A stretch of DNA of 64,000 nucleotides. It comes from Beijerinckiaceae bacterium. Lineage in GTDB: Bacteria; Pseudomonadota; Alphaproteobacteria; Rhizobiales; Beijerinckiaceae. A program made the position numbers and the translations under genes. The DNA is taken from the NCBI GenBank assembly GCA_027533425.1, contig JAPZUD010000002.1:372001-436000 (forward strand), given 5' to 3'. Numbering within the stretch: the stretch's first letter is position 1; every line of letters starts with the position of its first letter. Positions 1 through 9,782 of the stretch are shown piece by piece. The notes below the pieces were generated by a model. The model was given only the letters and a program-made list of their open reading frames with translations, did not search any database and was not told the DNA's origin.

Positions 1-1
1 C

Positions 2-2041
2 GGCGATACGATCTTCTCCCTGCCGGTCCTGCCGACCGAGATCCATGAGCCGGGCCGCCGCTTCGTCCTGCTCGACATGCTCGGCGCAATCCGCGGCGGC
101 CATGCTGCCCCGGGCGAGATCGCCCTGCCGGTCGATGCGCTGTTCCAGGAGCCCGGCCTTTTCGCCGGGCGACTCCGCCATGGCGGCGCGTTCCGTGTGC
201 CGCTGCATACGGGGGATCTCGCCAGTGTCTATGTTCGCCAGCCGGCAGGGTTCGGTGGGTTTGTGCTGGCCCTGCAGCCGGTGGATGACGAGCTTCGCAC
301 CTGGCGCCACCATGCCGGCGTGCTGGGTGGGATCCTGCTCAGCTTCGGTGCGGTGACCATTGCCTTCACACTCGTCTTCTACGCCCAGCGCGAACATACC
401 GACACGGCACAGGCGCGGGCGCGGCAGCTCCGTCTGCAATTCGAGAACGCACTGGAACATGGCCATTGCGGCCTCTGGGACTGGCGGCTGGGCGACGACA
501 CACCGACGCTTTCGAATTCGATGTACCGGATGCTGGGCCTGACGAACCGTGACCTGCTCGATCGGACCGGGATCGAGGCGCGGCTCCATCCCGAGGACCA
601 TGACCTCTTCCAGCGGATCGAGGACAGCGCGCGGGCCGGCCACAGCGAATTCGACTATCTCTTCCGGATGCGGCACGAAAGCCAGGGCTGGGTGGCGCTG
701 CGGATGCGGGCGGTGATTGACCCCGCCCCGGCGGGGCAGAGCGCCCGGCTGCTCGGCATTGTCATGGATGTCACGCAGGAGCGCCTTGCCGAGGAAGAGA
801 GCCATCGGGCCGATGCCCGGCTGCGCGATGCGATCGAGTCCATTTCCGAGGCCTTCGTGCTCTGGGACGAGAATAACCGCCTCGTCATGTGCAACTCAAA
901 GTATCAGTCCTTCCATGGCCTTTCGCCGGAACTCGTGCAGCGTGGCGCTGGGTACAAGACCCTGATGGCGGCAGCATCCGAGCCGAGGGTCCTGATCGAG
1001 ATCGACCGCGGCACCGAACCGGAAACCGGAACCCGTGCCTACGAGGCCCAGTTCCAGGATGGCCGCTGGCTGCTGATCAGTGAACGGCACACAAAGGATG
1101 GCGGCTATGTTTCCGTCGGGACCGATATCACTGCGCGCAAGCTCCAGGAGGAACGGCTGATGGAAAACGAGCGCCAGCTCCGCATCACCGTGACCGATCT
1201 CGGCAATTCCCGCGAGGCGTTCCGCAAGCAGGCAGCGCAACTGGCGGAGCTGGCCGACCGCTATCTCGAGCAGAAGGCCGAGGCCATCAGCGCCAACCGG
1301 ATCAAGGCCGAGTTCCTCGCCAACATGAACCACGAAATCCGGACCCCGCTGAACCACATTATCGGCTTTGCCGAGATGATCGAGGGCGAGGTGTTCGGTC
1401 CCTGCGGCTCCGACCGTTATCTCGAATATGCCCGTGATATCCGGCTGAGCGGCATCACCCTGCTTTCGCTGATCTCCGATATCCTCGACATGGCCCGGAT
1501 CGAGGCCGGCCGCGTGGCGCTGGACCGGTCCGCCACGCCGCTCGGCGCCCTGCTTGCCCGGGCGGCGGATGATGTCCGCGATGCTGCCGAGGCCAAGAAC
1601 ATCACAATCGAGATCGAACCCGAGCTCGAGGACAAGGCCGGCCAACGGCTGATCCATGTCGATGCGACCGCCATATCCCAGGCCCTCGCCCATCTCCTGC
1701 GGAACGGTATCCGGCTTTCACCGCTTGGCGGCCGGGTTTCCGTCCGGGCGCGGATGGCCGGCGACCATATCAACCTGTTCGTCGCGGATTCCGGCGGCGG
1801 GCTCTCCCCGGGCGATCTGGGGACGATGGGCGACCCGTTCGGCCATATCGACGGGATGCTCCATGATGGCTGCAAGGGCTCCGGTCTCGGCGTGGCGATC
1901 GCGCGGTCGCTGGTGGAACTGCATGGCGGGACGATGCGCCTGCGCTCGGCACCGCAGATCGGTTCGCTGGTGTTGATCCATCTGCCGGTCTCGCTTGAAC
2001 CGGTGCAGCTCTCGCTCCCGATGAGTGCCGCCGGCGCCTGA
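2..2041 (+). CDS. PAS-domain sensor histidine kinase, 5' end outside window
   Basis: The frame is open from the first bases of the window, so the true start lies upstream; about 680 residues are visible. The visible N-terminal part looks like the end of a periplasmic sensor domain followed by one membrane helix near base 315-375. Then come two PAS regions (about 430-800 and 820-1140), a coiled linker, a HisKA H-box (NMNHEIRTPLN, the phosphorylatable His codon at 1331-1333) and a HATPase domain with a DSGGGL-type G1 box and a GSGLG G2 box. It should autophosphorylate and pass phosphate to an unseen partner. It is convergent with glnE, only 5 bases apart. The H-box resembles PleC/DivJ-type kinases, but the identity is not established. 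Confidence 0.85.
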   Translation, partial: GDTIFSLPVLPTEIHEPGRRFVLLDMLGAIRGGHAAPGEIALPVDALFQEPGLFAGRLRHGGAFRVPLHTGDLASVYVRQPAGFGGFVLALQPVDDELRTWRHHAGVLGGILLSFGAVTIAFTLVFYAQREHTDTAQARARQLRLQFENALEHGHCGLWDWRLGDDTPTLSNSMYRMLGLTNRDLLDRTGIEARLHPEDHDLFQRIEDSARAGHSEFDYLFRMRHESQGWVALRMRAVIDPAPAGQSARLLGIVMDVTQERLAEEESHRADARLRDAIESISEAFVLWDENNRLVMCNSKYQSFHGLSPELVQRGAGYKTLMAAASEPRVLIEIDRGTEPETGTRAYEAQFQDGRWLLISERHTKDGGYVSVGTDITARKLQEERLMENERQLRITVTDLGNSREAFRKQAAQLAELADRYLEQKAEAISANRIKAEFLANMNHEIRTPLNHIIGFAEMIEGEVFGPCGSDRYLEYARDIRLSGITLLSLISDILDMARIEAGRVALDRSATPLGALLARAADDVRDAAEAKNITIEIEPELEDKAGQRLIHVDATAISQALAHLLRNGIRLSPLGGRVSVRARMAGDHINLFVADSGGGLSPGDLGTMGDPFGHIDGMLHDGCKGSGLGVAIARSLVELHGGTMRLRSAPQIGSLVLIHLPVSLEPVQLSLPMSAAGA

Positions 2042-2046
2042 GCCCT

Positions 2047-4986
2047 TCAGCTGCCCGGCTTCACCTTGCCGATCAGGCGCTCGAAGATCTGGCGGGTCTG
2101 CTTCTGGAGATCGACCAGCTCGGCGGCGAGATAGGCGAAATCCGGCTTGTCCAGCAACGCGGCAAGCCGTCGTTTGAAGACCGGGCTGGCCTCGGCCTCG
2201 TCGAACGGGCCGGAAATGCACAGCCGGGTCGCCTGGGTGAGAGCCGATTGCAGTTGCCAGGACGCCATCAGCGTTTCGGCATCGGCAGCCGCCAGCAGGC
2301 CTGCCTCGCCGGCCGCCTGCAAGGCGCCGAGCGTGCCCCCCTCCAGCAAGGCGGGATGTCGCGTGGCATGGATCAGGACCATCGCCTGGGCGATGAATTC
2401 GCAATCAACAAGCCCGCCCGGCCAGTCCTTGACGTCGAACCGGTTGCGACCGGGCTTTTCCTGCGCCATCAGCCCGCGCATGGCGGCGACATCGGCCAGC
2501 ACGGCCCTCGCTTCGCGCGGGGCGGCGAGGATGGCCTGGGCCTCTTCTCGCCAGCGCCGACCCAACCCGGAATCGCCGGCCATCGGCCGGGCGCGGGAGA
2601 GCGCCATGCGTTCCCAGGTCTCGGCCTCGTTCAGCTGGTACTCGCGGAACCCGTTGAGCGACGTCGCCACGGTTCCCTTGCGGCCGGAAGGCCTCAGGCG
2701 GAGATCGATCTCGTAGAGCGTGCCTGTCCGCATCTGGACCGACAGCGCAGAGACGAGCCTTTGCGTCAGCCGGGCGAAATACTCCGCCGGCATCAGCGAC
2801 CGGGTGCCGTCCGAGACCGCATCCGGCGGCGCATCGTAGATCACCACAAGGTCGAGATCGGAATTGGCGGTCATTTCCCGCGAACCGGCCTTGCCATAGG
2901 CGACGAGGATCATCTCGGCGCCGGCGATCACGCCATGCGCCTTGGCGAATTCCGCCCGGACGCGCCTGAGCACCACATCGACAAAGATCCCGGCGATCGC
3001 CGTATGGGCATGGCCGGCCTCGGCCAGTGGCAACACGCGCGAGAAGACCCGTGTTCCCAACAGGAAGCGCTCGGCGCGGGCCAGTTCGCGGGCGCGCTCG
3101 AGGAAGAGCTCCATGTCGGTTTCCCGCTCGAGGCGCGGAGCGATGCGGCTGCGGGCGGCCTCGATGGTCAGGCCGTGCAGGAATTCCGGATCGACCAGAA
3201 CGTCGAGCACATGCGGCGACTGCGCGACAATCTCCGACAGGCGGGGCGCGGAGCCGAGAATCTCGGCGAAAAGCCGGCGCAGATCAGCATTGTTCTTGAG
3301 GATCGAGAACAGTTCGACCACGGCGGGCATGCGCTGGAGCGCGTTGTCGAAGGCGAGCAGCGCGCCATCCGGGTCCGACGAGTTGCCGAAGGCCTCGAGC
3401 AGGCCGGGGACCAGCTCCGTCACGATCTCTCGCGCGCGCGGCGTGGTGATGGCCGGACGACGGCCGAAATGCCAGCCGCGCACGGTCTCGGCCACCATGT
3501 CCGGCCGCTGGAAGCCGAGGCGGCGCAGGGTGTTCAGCGTTTCCGGATCATCCTCGACCCCGGTGAAGACGAGGCTGCCCGCTTCGGAGGCCAGCCCCGG
3601 CACCGCCTCGAAGAGGCGGGCGTAGTGGCGTTCGACAATCCGCATCTGGCGGATCAGCGCCTTGTCGAGTTCGCCGCGCGTGAAGCCGGCGAGACGCGCG
3701 AGGCTGGCGAGTTCATCGTCGCTGCGCGGCAGCTTCTGCGTCTGCTCGTCATTGACCATCTGCACGCGATGCTCGAGATCGCGCAGGAAGCGATAGGCCA
3801 TGGCGAGTTCGTCGGCCGCTTCCGGCGTCACCCATCCCTCGCGCGCCAGTTCCTGCAGCATGTCGAGGGTGCGGGGGCCGCGCAGGGTGGGCCGGCGACC
3901 GCCATAGACAAGCTGCTGCGTCTGGACGAAAAACTCGATCTCGCGGATGCCGCCGCGGCCGACCTTGAGATCGTGCCCCGGCACGGTGATCTGATCATGG
4001 CCGCGCACGGCATAGATCTGCCGCTTCATCGCGTGGATATCGGCGATGGCGGCATAATCGAAGTATTTCCGCCAGATGAAGGGCTCGAGTTCCTTCAGGA
4101 AGGCGCGGCCGGCCTCGATATCGCCGGCAATCGGCCGCGCCTTGATATTGGCCGCGCGTTCCCAGTTCTGGCCGACGCTCTCGTAATAGCCGAGCGCGGC
4201 ATGGACCGGCATGGCAATGGGCGTCAGCCCGGGATCGGGCCGGAGGCGGAGATCGACGCGCTGGACATAGCCATCGCCGGTGCGCTCGTTGAGCAGCCGG
4301 ACGATGCCCTTGACCAGCTGGATCGCAAGGGCCTGCGGATCGGCGGCCGAGGCGATTCCCGGGGCATCGGGCTCGTAGAAGATCGTCAGGTCGATATCCG
4401 AGGAATAGTTCAGTTCCCGCGCGCCATGCTTGCCGAGGGCCAGCACGAAGAGGCCGAACTCCTTTTCCGGCCGATCCGGATCGACCGGCGTGAAACGGCG
4501 CGCGGCCATGGCTTCGCGCAGGCCAAAACGCAGGGCGGCCTGGACGCTCGCATCGGCGAAATCGGACAGGGCTTCTGTCACGCCCACCGTGTCGATCACG
4601 CCGCCAAGATCGGCCATCGCGATCAGCAGGGCCGCCCGGGCCTTGGCCTGCCGCAGGCGGCGCATCGAAACGGATGCTTCGCCCTCCTCGCCTGCAGCGA
4701 GGGTTTCGGCAAGAATCCCGGCGAGTGATTCCGAAAACGGCGCCTCCAGCAGCAGCGGCACCCATGCCGGCCAGCGCCGGACCAACCGCCAGAGATAGGG
4801 CGAACCTTCGGCGAGGCCGGCCAGAAGGCTTGCGGCCAGAGGATGCGCCTCGACCAGTGGCGCCAGCGCGGCGGCCTCATCCTCGGCGAGCAGATCCGTC
4901 AGCTTCTGCCGGCCTGGCTTGCCGGATTTCGGGGCCTGGACCAGGGAGGCTGCGAGAGAGACCGAAGGAGATGCCGTTTTTTTCAT
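2047..4986 (-). CDS. glnE: Bifunctional glutamine synthetase adenylyltransferase/deadenylase
   Basis: 979 residues, full length for the family. It adenylylates and deadenylylates glutamine synthetase in response to PII and glutamine, so it controls nitrogen assimilation in the cytoplasm. Two nucleotidyltransferase domains are visible: the N-terminal one with SSDIDL (Asp197 and Asp199) and the C-terminal one with NSDLDL (Asp710 and Asp712). Family knowledge assigns deadenylylation to the N-terminal half and adenylylation to the C-terminal half. Its ATG shares a base with the TGA of the upstream histidine kinase, so the two are translationally coupled. A regulator-kinase-glnE order is familiar from rhizobia. 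Confidence 0.96.
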   Translation of the reverse strand: MKKTASPSVSLAASLVQAPKSGKPGRQKLTDLLAEDEAAALAPLVEAHPLAASLLAGLAEGSPYLWRLVRRWPAWVPLLLEAPFSESLAGILAETLAAGEEGEASVSMRRLRQAKARAALLIAMADLGGVIDTVGVTEALSDFADASVQAALRFGLREAMAARRFTPVDPDRPEKEFGLFVLALGKHGARELNYSSDIDLTIFYEPDAPGIASAADPQALAIQLVKGIVRLLNERTGDGYVQRVDLRLRPDPGLTPIAMPVHAALGYYESVGQNWERAANIKARPIAGDIEAGRAFLKELEPFIWRKYFDYAAIADIHAMKRQIYAVRGHDQITVPGHDLKVGRGGIREIEFFVQTQQLVYGGRRPTLRGPRTLDMLQELAREGWVTPEAADELAMAYRFLRDLEHRVQMVNDEQTQKLPRSDDELASLARLAGFTRGELDKALIRQMRIVERHYARLFEAVPGLASEAGSLVFTGVEDDPETLNTLRRLGFQRPDMVAETVRGWHFGRRPAITTPRAREIVTELVPGLLEAFGNSSDPDGALLAFDNALQRMPAVVELFSILKNNADLRRLFAEILGSAPRLSEIVAQSPHVLDVLVDPEFLHGLTIEAARSRIAPRLERETDMELFLERARELARAERFLLGTRVFSRVLPLAEAGHAHTAIAGIFVDVVLRRVRAEFAKAHGVIAGAEMILVAYGKAGSREMTANSDLDLVVIYDAPPDAVSDGTRSLMPAEYFARLTQRLVSALSVQMRTGTLYEIDLRLRPSGRKGTVATSLNGFREYQLNEAETWERMALSRARPMAGDSGLGRRWREEAQAILAAPREARAVLADVAAMRGLMAQEKPGRNRFDVKDWPGGLVDCEFIAQAMVLIHATRHPALLEGGTLGALQAAGEAGLLAAADAETLMASWQLQSALTQATRLCISGPFDEAEASPVFKRRLAALLDKPDFAYLAAELVDLQKQTRQIFERLIGKVKPGS

Positions 4987-6437
4987 CAGACCGGATTGTG
5001 GGCATCCGCCCCGGCCGGTGCAACCCCGGCCGGCAGCGAGATCACAGCCTTCAACCCCGGCGCGTTGTCTTCCAGCCGCAGCACACCGCCATGCAGGCGG
5101 GCAATCGCATTGACCAGCGACAGGCCGAGCCCGAAACCCGGCTTGGCGCGGCTGCGGTCCAGACGGACGAAGCGTTCCGTCACCCGTTCACGATCGGCCT
5201 CGGGAATGCCGGCGCCGCGATCGGCCACGAGGATCTCGATCGCCTCCCCGGCCCGCCGGACCACCAGGCGGATCTCGGGCGGCGGGCCAAGGCCTGTCTC
5301 GGCCGGCTGGCCGTATTTCAGCGCGTTGTCGAGCAGGTTGGCCACGGCGCGGCCGAGCAATTCACGGTTGGCGCGCAGGGTCAGCCCCGGCTCGATCGAA
5401 ACGCGAAGCGGCAGGCCGGCCTCCTCTGCCAGCGGCTCGTAGAGTTCCGCAAGGCCTGACAAGGCCTCATCGAGACGGAGATCCTGCAGGCTCGTGGCAA
5501 GGTTGCCGGTCTCGGCGCGGGCAATCATCAGCAGGGCATCGAAGATCCGGATGAGCTGGTCGGATTCCTCGATGGCGCGGAGCAGGCCCTCGCGACTTTC
5601 CTCGAGCGTGCCCGCCTTGCGCAGGGCCTCCTCGGCGCCATTCCGCAGCCGCGTCAGCGGGGTACGGAGATCATGGGCGACATTGTCCGAGAGTTCGCGC
5701 AGGCCGGCCATCAACTCGCCGATCCGGTCGAGCATCTGGTTGAGATGCAGGGCGAGCCGGTCGAATTCATCATCGACATTGGTCACCGGCAGGCGTTCGG
5801 CGAGGTTGCCATCCATGATCCGGGCGCTCGAGGCGGCAATGGCGTCGACACGCGCCAGCACACGGCGGGTCACGAACCAGGCGCCGAAGCCGCCCAGCAC
5901 CAGCACCAGCAGCACCGTCCAGCGCCGGGCGCGGCGGATCACTTCCTGCAACCGCGCGCGGTCCTCAAGATCGCGGCCAACGAACAGGCGGAAACCGCTG
6001 GGCAGGAGGAAAACGCGCAGTTTGGCGAGGCGATTGACCTCGGCCGGCTCGTCCGGCGCGCCGAAATTGACCTCGATCCAGCCGGGACGCTGGTCGAGGG
6101 CCGGCACGCGCAGCAGGGCATTCCCGGTCACGGAATCACCGCGCCGGTCGACCAGAAGGTAGATGAAGCTGCCACTCTGCCGGCTGCGCCGTTCGATGGC
6201 GGTGATGAGCCGCCTCTCGCCACCCTGGCGATATTGCTCGGCCAGCGCGTTGATCTCGGTCTCGATCGTGGCGGTGATCTGGTCGTCGAGCAGGCGGCGG
6301 CTGGTCCAGGAGAGATAGCCGAGGACGAAAACCGCGAAGATGATGAAGATGAGCAGATAGGCGGCAGAAAGCTTGAAGGCGCTGGTGCGGATGACCTGCC
6401 CGAGCGCCTTCCGGAACGCGCCGAACCTAGCGGGCAT
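4986..6437 (-). CDS. Sensor histidine kinase (HAMP type), upstream of glnE
   Basis: 483 residues. Transmembrane helix 1 lies around residues 22-44, a periplasmic sensor domain of about 125 residues follows, then helix 2 (about 173-190), a HAMP domain (about 190-243), the H-box NVAHDLRTPL with His255, and a HATPase domain with ADRGAGIPE (G1) and GFGLGLSLV (G2). It probably phosphorylates the response regulator encoded just upstream, whose stop codon overlaps this ATG by 11 bases. Its stop overlaps the glnE start, so all three genes form one unit. The stimulus is unknown. The orthologous rhizobial pair normally follows cycHJKL and degP. Confidence 0.92.
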   Translation of the reverse strand: MPARFGAFRKALGQVIRTSAFKLSAAYLLIFIIFAVFVLGYLSWTSRRLLDDQITATIETEINALAEQYRQGGERRLITAIERRSRQSGSFIYLLVDRRGDSVTGNALLRVPALDQRPGWIEVNFGAPDEPAEVNRLAKLRVFLLPSGFRLFVGRDLEDRARLQEVIRRARRWTVLLVLVLGGFGAWFVTRRVLARVDAIAASSARIMDGNLAERLPVTNVDDEFDRLALHLNQMLDRIGELMAGLRELSDNVAHDLRTPLTRLRNGAEEALRKAGTLEESREGLLRAIEESDQLIRIFDALLMIARAETGNLATSLQDLRLDEALSGLAELYEPLAEEAGLPLRVSIEPGLTLRANRELLGRAVANLLDNALKYGQPAETGLGPPPEIRLVVRRAGEAIEILVADRGAGIPEADRERVTERFVRLDRSRAKPGFGLGLSLVNAIARLHGGVLRLEDNAPGLKAVISLPAGVAPAGADAHNPV

Positions 6438-7107
6438 TGTCGCGGATCATGTAGCCCGCGCCCCGGACCGTGTGGAGCAGCGAGCCACCCTGCCCACGAT
6501 CGATCTTGCCCCGGAGGCGGGAAATATGGACATCGATCACGTTGGTCTGGGGATCGAAATGATAGTCCCAGACATTCTCGAGCAGCATGGTGCGCGTCAC
6601 GACCTGCCCGGCATGCCGCATCAGGTATTCGAGCAGCCGGAATTCGCGCGGCTGGAGCGGGATCTCCTCGCCGCCGCGGGTGACGCGATGGGCGAGCCTG
6701 TCCAGTTCGAGATCGCCGACGCGATAGGTGAGCTGTGCGCTTTGCGGGTTCTGCCGCCGGGCAAGAGCCTCGACGCGGGCCAGACATTCGGTGAAGGCAT
6801 AGGGCTTGGTCAGGTAATCATCACCGCCGGCCCGGAGGCCGAGCACGCGGTCATCGACCTGGCCAAGCGCGGACAGGATGAGAACCGGCGTCGTGCGCTT
6901 TTCGGCGCGCAAGGCCATGACGAGCGAGAGGCCGTCCCGCTTGGGGAGCATGCGATCGACGATCAGGACATCGTAGCTGCCGGCCAGGGCCATTTCGAGG
7001 CCGGCTTCGCCATCCATCGCGAGATCGGCAACATGGCCGGATTCCCCGAGCGCGCGGGTGAGATAGCGACCTGCCTCGGCATCGTCCTCGACCACCAGGA
7101 TTTTCAT
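6427..7107 (-). CDS. OmpR-family response regulator
   Basis: 226 residues from the ATG at 7107, chosen because the receiver domain begins immediately (MKILVVEDD); 15 further in-frame residues upstream look non-native. The receiver domain has the acidic pair at residues 8-9, phospho-acceptor Asp51, a Thr/Ser switch region (LILSA) and the conserved Lys in LTKPY. The C-terminal winged helix (about 130-222) carries the QPREFRLLEYL and VDVHISRLRGKI signatures. It is the partner of the overlapping kinase. Targets are unknown; an inverted repeat at 7258-7281 lies about 150 bases upstream. Confidence 0.93.
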   Translation of the reverse strand: MKILVVEDDAEAGRYLTRALGESGHVADLAMDGEAGLEMALAGSYDVLIVDRMLPKRDGLSLVMALRAEKRTTPVLILSALGQVDDRVLGLRAGGDDYLTKPYAFTECLARVEALARRQNPQSAQLTYRVGDLELDRLAHRVTRGGEEIPLQPREFRLLEYLMRHAGQVVTRTMLLENVWDYHFDPQTNVIDVHISRLRGKIDRGQGGSLLHTVRGAGYMIRDNAR

Positions 7108-7257
7108 CGGGAGAACTCGATCGGAAGCGGCATTGACGGGTACCATCGCCATTTCGGGCCGGCAAGGTCAAGCCGGAGGAAGGCGGTCTCGCGGTGGAAT
7201 TCCGGAGCGGGGGGCGACGGGGTTTGACCGAAACACCGCACCGCGAGACACGCTGAT

Positions 7258-7281
7258 GGTTTAGCGCTGCCTGATTAAACC
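7258..7281. promoter_or_regulatory. Inverted repeat GGTTTA-N12-TAAACC between ccmH and the response regulator
   Basis: A 6-base dyad with a 12-base spacer lies in the 207-base gap between the ccmH stop and the response-regulator start. It could be an operator for the regulator-kinase-glnE unit or a weak read-through element after ccmH. There is no T-tract, so an intrinsic terminator is unlikely. The arms are short enough that chance is possible. Confidence 0.25.
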
Positions 7282-7314
7282 GAAGCTGTCGGGCGCATTA
7301 AATGACGGTAATGT

Positions 7315-7812
7315 TCAACTGGCTGGCCCGCCCCGGCCCTGCCGTTCGATCAGGGCCCGCAATTCGGCCTGTTCTTCGGGGCTGAGCCGCTCTTCCGGAT
7401 CCCCTGCCACCTCCTCCGGGCGACGGCGGAACAGGCGCCAGGCGGTAAAGCCGCCAAGGGCAAGCGCGAGAGCCGGCAGGCTCCAGAGCAGGATCGTCTG
7501 GCCGGAAACCGGCGGTCTCAGCAAAACGAAGGCCCCGTAGCGCGCCACCAGGAAATCCCGGATCGTGGCATCGCTGTCGCCGGCCTGGATGCGCTCGCGA
7601 ACGATGCGGCGCAGATCCACCGCCAGCGGCGCATCGGAATCATCGATCGACTGGTTCTGGCAGACGAGGCATCGCAATTCGGCCGAGAGCTTGCGGGCCC
7701 GGTTTTCCTGCGCGGCATCGGGCAATTGCTCGCCCGGGCGCACGGCCAGGGCCGGCGTCGCGAACAGGGCCGCAGCGAGGAGCAGGCCGAGCAGGTGTCG
7801 CATGGGGCTCAC
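7315..7812 (-). CDS. ccmH: Cytochrome c maturation protein CcmH/CycL
   Basis: 165 residues with a signal peptide (about 1-23), the LRCLVCQNQ motif (Cys48 and Cys51) that reduces or holds apocytochrome thiols for heme ligation, and one C-terminal membrane helix (about 105-127) followed by a short charged tail. It works in the periplasm with CcmF and CcmI in heme attachment. The ATG overlaps the end of ccmF by four bases; an alternative start lies three codons downstream. The length fits the short rhizobial CycL form without a fused TPR domain, which is supplied by CcmI. Confidence 0.95.
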   Translation of the reverse strand: MSPMRHLLGLLLAAALFATPALAVRPGEQLPDAAQENRARKLSAELRCLVCQNQSIDDSDAPLAVDLRRIVRERIQAGDSDATIRDFLVARYGAFVLLRPPVSGQTILLWSLPALALALGGFTAWRLFRRRPEEVAGDPEERLSPEEQAELRALIERQGRGGPAS

Positions 7813-9782
7813 TCCGCCGGTTCAGGTCGCAGGCGCGCACGCCGGGCGGGCACGCCGATGCGCAGGCGGCGATCGAGCAGCGAGAGGATGCCGCCGATCG
7901 ACATGAGCAGCGGCCCCAGCCAGATCAGCAGCACATAGGGCTTGTGATAGGCGCGCAGATCGACATGCTGGCCATCCGAGGTCTCGCCGATGGCAATGTA
8001 GATCTCGCTCAGTCCATGGCGATAGCGTCCGACTTCCGACGTCGGCATCTGCCGGCCGATATAGACGCGCTTGGCCGGACGAAGCCGCGCCAGTTCGGCG
8101 CCGGAAGGATCCCTGAGCGAGAAGTCCGCCGCGATGGCGTTGTAATTCGGGCCGGTTACCGGGCCGATCCCCTCGAGGCGGAGCGTGTAGCCATCCAGCG
8201 CCAATGTCTCGCCGGGCTTCATCGCGGCGATCTTCTCGGTCTCGAACGCGGTGGCGCTGATACCGATCACCATCAGGCCAGCGCCGGCATGGGCCAGAGC
8301 CATGGCCGTGATCGATTGCGGGATGGCGCGGATCCGGGCGAGGATCATGCCCGTGCCGCCGCGCAGCGCGCGTTCGAGCAGGTCATCCAGCGCACCGAGT
8401 ACGAGGAAGATGCCAAGGCCGATCCCGGCCAGCGCGAGAACGGGGCCGCCGCCGGCAGCATAGGCCGAAATCGCCGCGCCGACGACGCCCAGAACCATGC
8501 AGATCCAGAGCCGCTGACCAGCGCCAAGCAGGTCGCCGCGCTTCCAGGCGAGTTTCTGGCCAAAGGGAATGGCGAGGAAGAGCGGCACCATCAGCGGGAC
8601 GGCGGTGAGGTTGAAGAAGGGCGGGCCGACCGAGATCTTCGCGCCGGTCAGCGCTTCGAGCAGCAACGGATAGAGCGTGCCGACAAAGACAGCGAGCGAG
8701 GCCACCGACAGGAAGAGGTTGTTGAAGACCAGCGCACCCTCGCGGCTCACCGGGGCGAAAAGCCCGCCGCCCTGAAGGGCCGAGGCGCGCGCGGCAAAGA
8801 GCGCGAAGCTGCCGCCGATGAAGGCGATCAGGATCAGCAGGATGAAGAGGCCGCGCTCGGGATCGACCGCGAAGGCATGGACGGAGGTCAGCACGCCGGA
8901 GCGGACGAGGAAGGTGCCGAGCAGCGAGAGCGAGAAGGTGACGACGGCCAGCAGGATCGTCCAGGTCTTCAGGGCCTCGCGTTTTTCCAGCACGATGGCC
9001 GAATGCAGCAAGGCCGTGCCCGTCAACCAGGGCATGAGCGAGGCATTCTCGACCGGATCCCAGAACCAGTAGCCACCCCAGCCGAGTTCGTAATAGGCCC
9101 AGTAGGAGCCCATCGCGATGCCGAGCGTGAGCGTGATCCAGGCCGCCAGGGTCCAGGGCCGGATCATCCGCGCGAAAGCGGCATCGACGCGGCCGAGCAC
9201 CAGCGCCGCCGCCGCGAAGGAGAAGACGATCGAGAAGCCGACATAGCCGAGATAGAGAAGCGGCGGATGGATCGCGAGGCCGGGATCCTGCAGGACAGGG
9301 TTGAGGTCCCTCCCCTCGATCGGCGGGTTCGGCATGCGCAGGAACGGGTTCGAGGCGAAGATCAGGAAGGCGCAGAAGGCGCTGGCGATCAGGCCCTGTA
9401 TCCCCAGCGTCGCGCCGAGCATGTCATCCGGCAGGCGCTTCGAGAACACGGCGACGCCCGCGCCGAACAGGGCGAGGATGAGCACCCAGAGCAGCATCGA
9501 GCCCTCGTGGTTGCCCCAGACGCCGCTCCATTTGTAGATCAGCGGCTTCAGCGAATGCGAGTTCTGGAAGACGTTGAGAACCGAGAAATCCGAGACGAGA
9601 TAGGCATGGGTCAACGCGGCGAAAGCCAGCGCGAGCAGCGCGAAATGAACGAGCGCGGCCTGAACCCCGAGCCGGGCGAGCACGGCATCGCCACGGATGG
9701 CGCCCCAGAGCGGAACCGTCGCCTGGAACAGCGCCACGGCGAAACCGAGGATCAGGGCGAAATGCCCGAATTCGACAATCAC
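7809..9782 (-). CDS. ccmF: Heme lyase subunit CcmF/CycK
   Basis: 657 residues with many membrane helices. The tryptophan-rich heme-handling motif WGGYWFWDPVENASLMPW is present, together with conserved periplasmic histidines. CcmF takes heme from holo-CcmE and ligates it to the CXXCH motif of c-type cytochromes in the inner membrane. The stop overlaps ccmH and the start overlaps ccmE by four bases, so translation is coupled through the operon. No truncation is evident. Confidence 0.97.
   Translation of the reverse strand: MIVEFGHFALILGFAVALFQATVPLWGAIRGDAVLARLGVQAALVHFALLALAFAALTHAYLVSDFSVLNVFQNSHSLKPLIYKWSGVWGNHEGSMLLWVLILALFGAGVAVFSKRLPDDMLGATLGIQGLIASAFCAFLIFASNPFLRMPNPPIEGRDLNPVLQDPGLAIHPPLLYLGYVGFSIVFSFAAAALVLGRVDAAFARMIRPWTLAAWITLTLGIAMGSYWAYYELGWGGYWFWDPVENASLMPWLTGTALLHSAIVLEKREALKTWTILLAVVTFSLSLLGTFLVRSGVLTSVHAFAVDPERGLFILLILIAFIGGSFALFAARASALQGGGLFAPVSREGALVFNNLFLSVASLAVFVGTLYPLLLEALTGAKISVGPPFFNLTAVPLMVPLFLAIPFGQKLAWKRGDLLGAGQRLWICMVLGVVGAAISAYAAGGGPVLALAGIGLGIFLVLGALDDLLERALRGGTGMILARIRAIPQSITAMALAHAGAGLMVIGISATAFETEKIAAMKPGETLALDGYTLRLEGIGPVTGPNYNAIAADFSLRDPSGAELARLRPAKRVYIGRQMPTSEVGRYRHGLSEIYIAIGETSDGQHVDLRAYHKPYVLLIWLGPLLMSIGGILSLLDRRLRIGVPARRARLRPEPAE

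Noticed and set aside
2248-4728. An 826-codon open frame opposite glnE
   Set aside because: Antisense shadow of glnE, with no recognisable motif.
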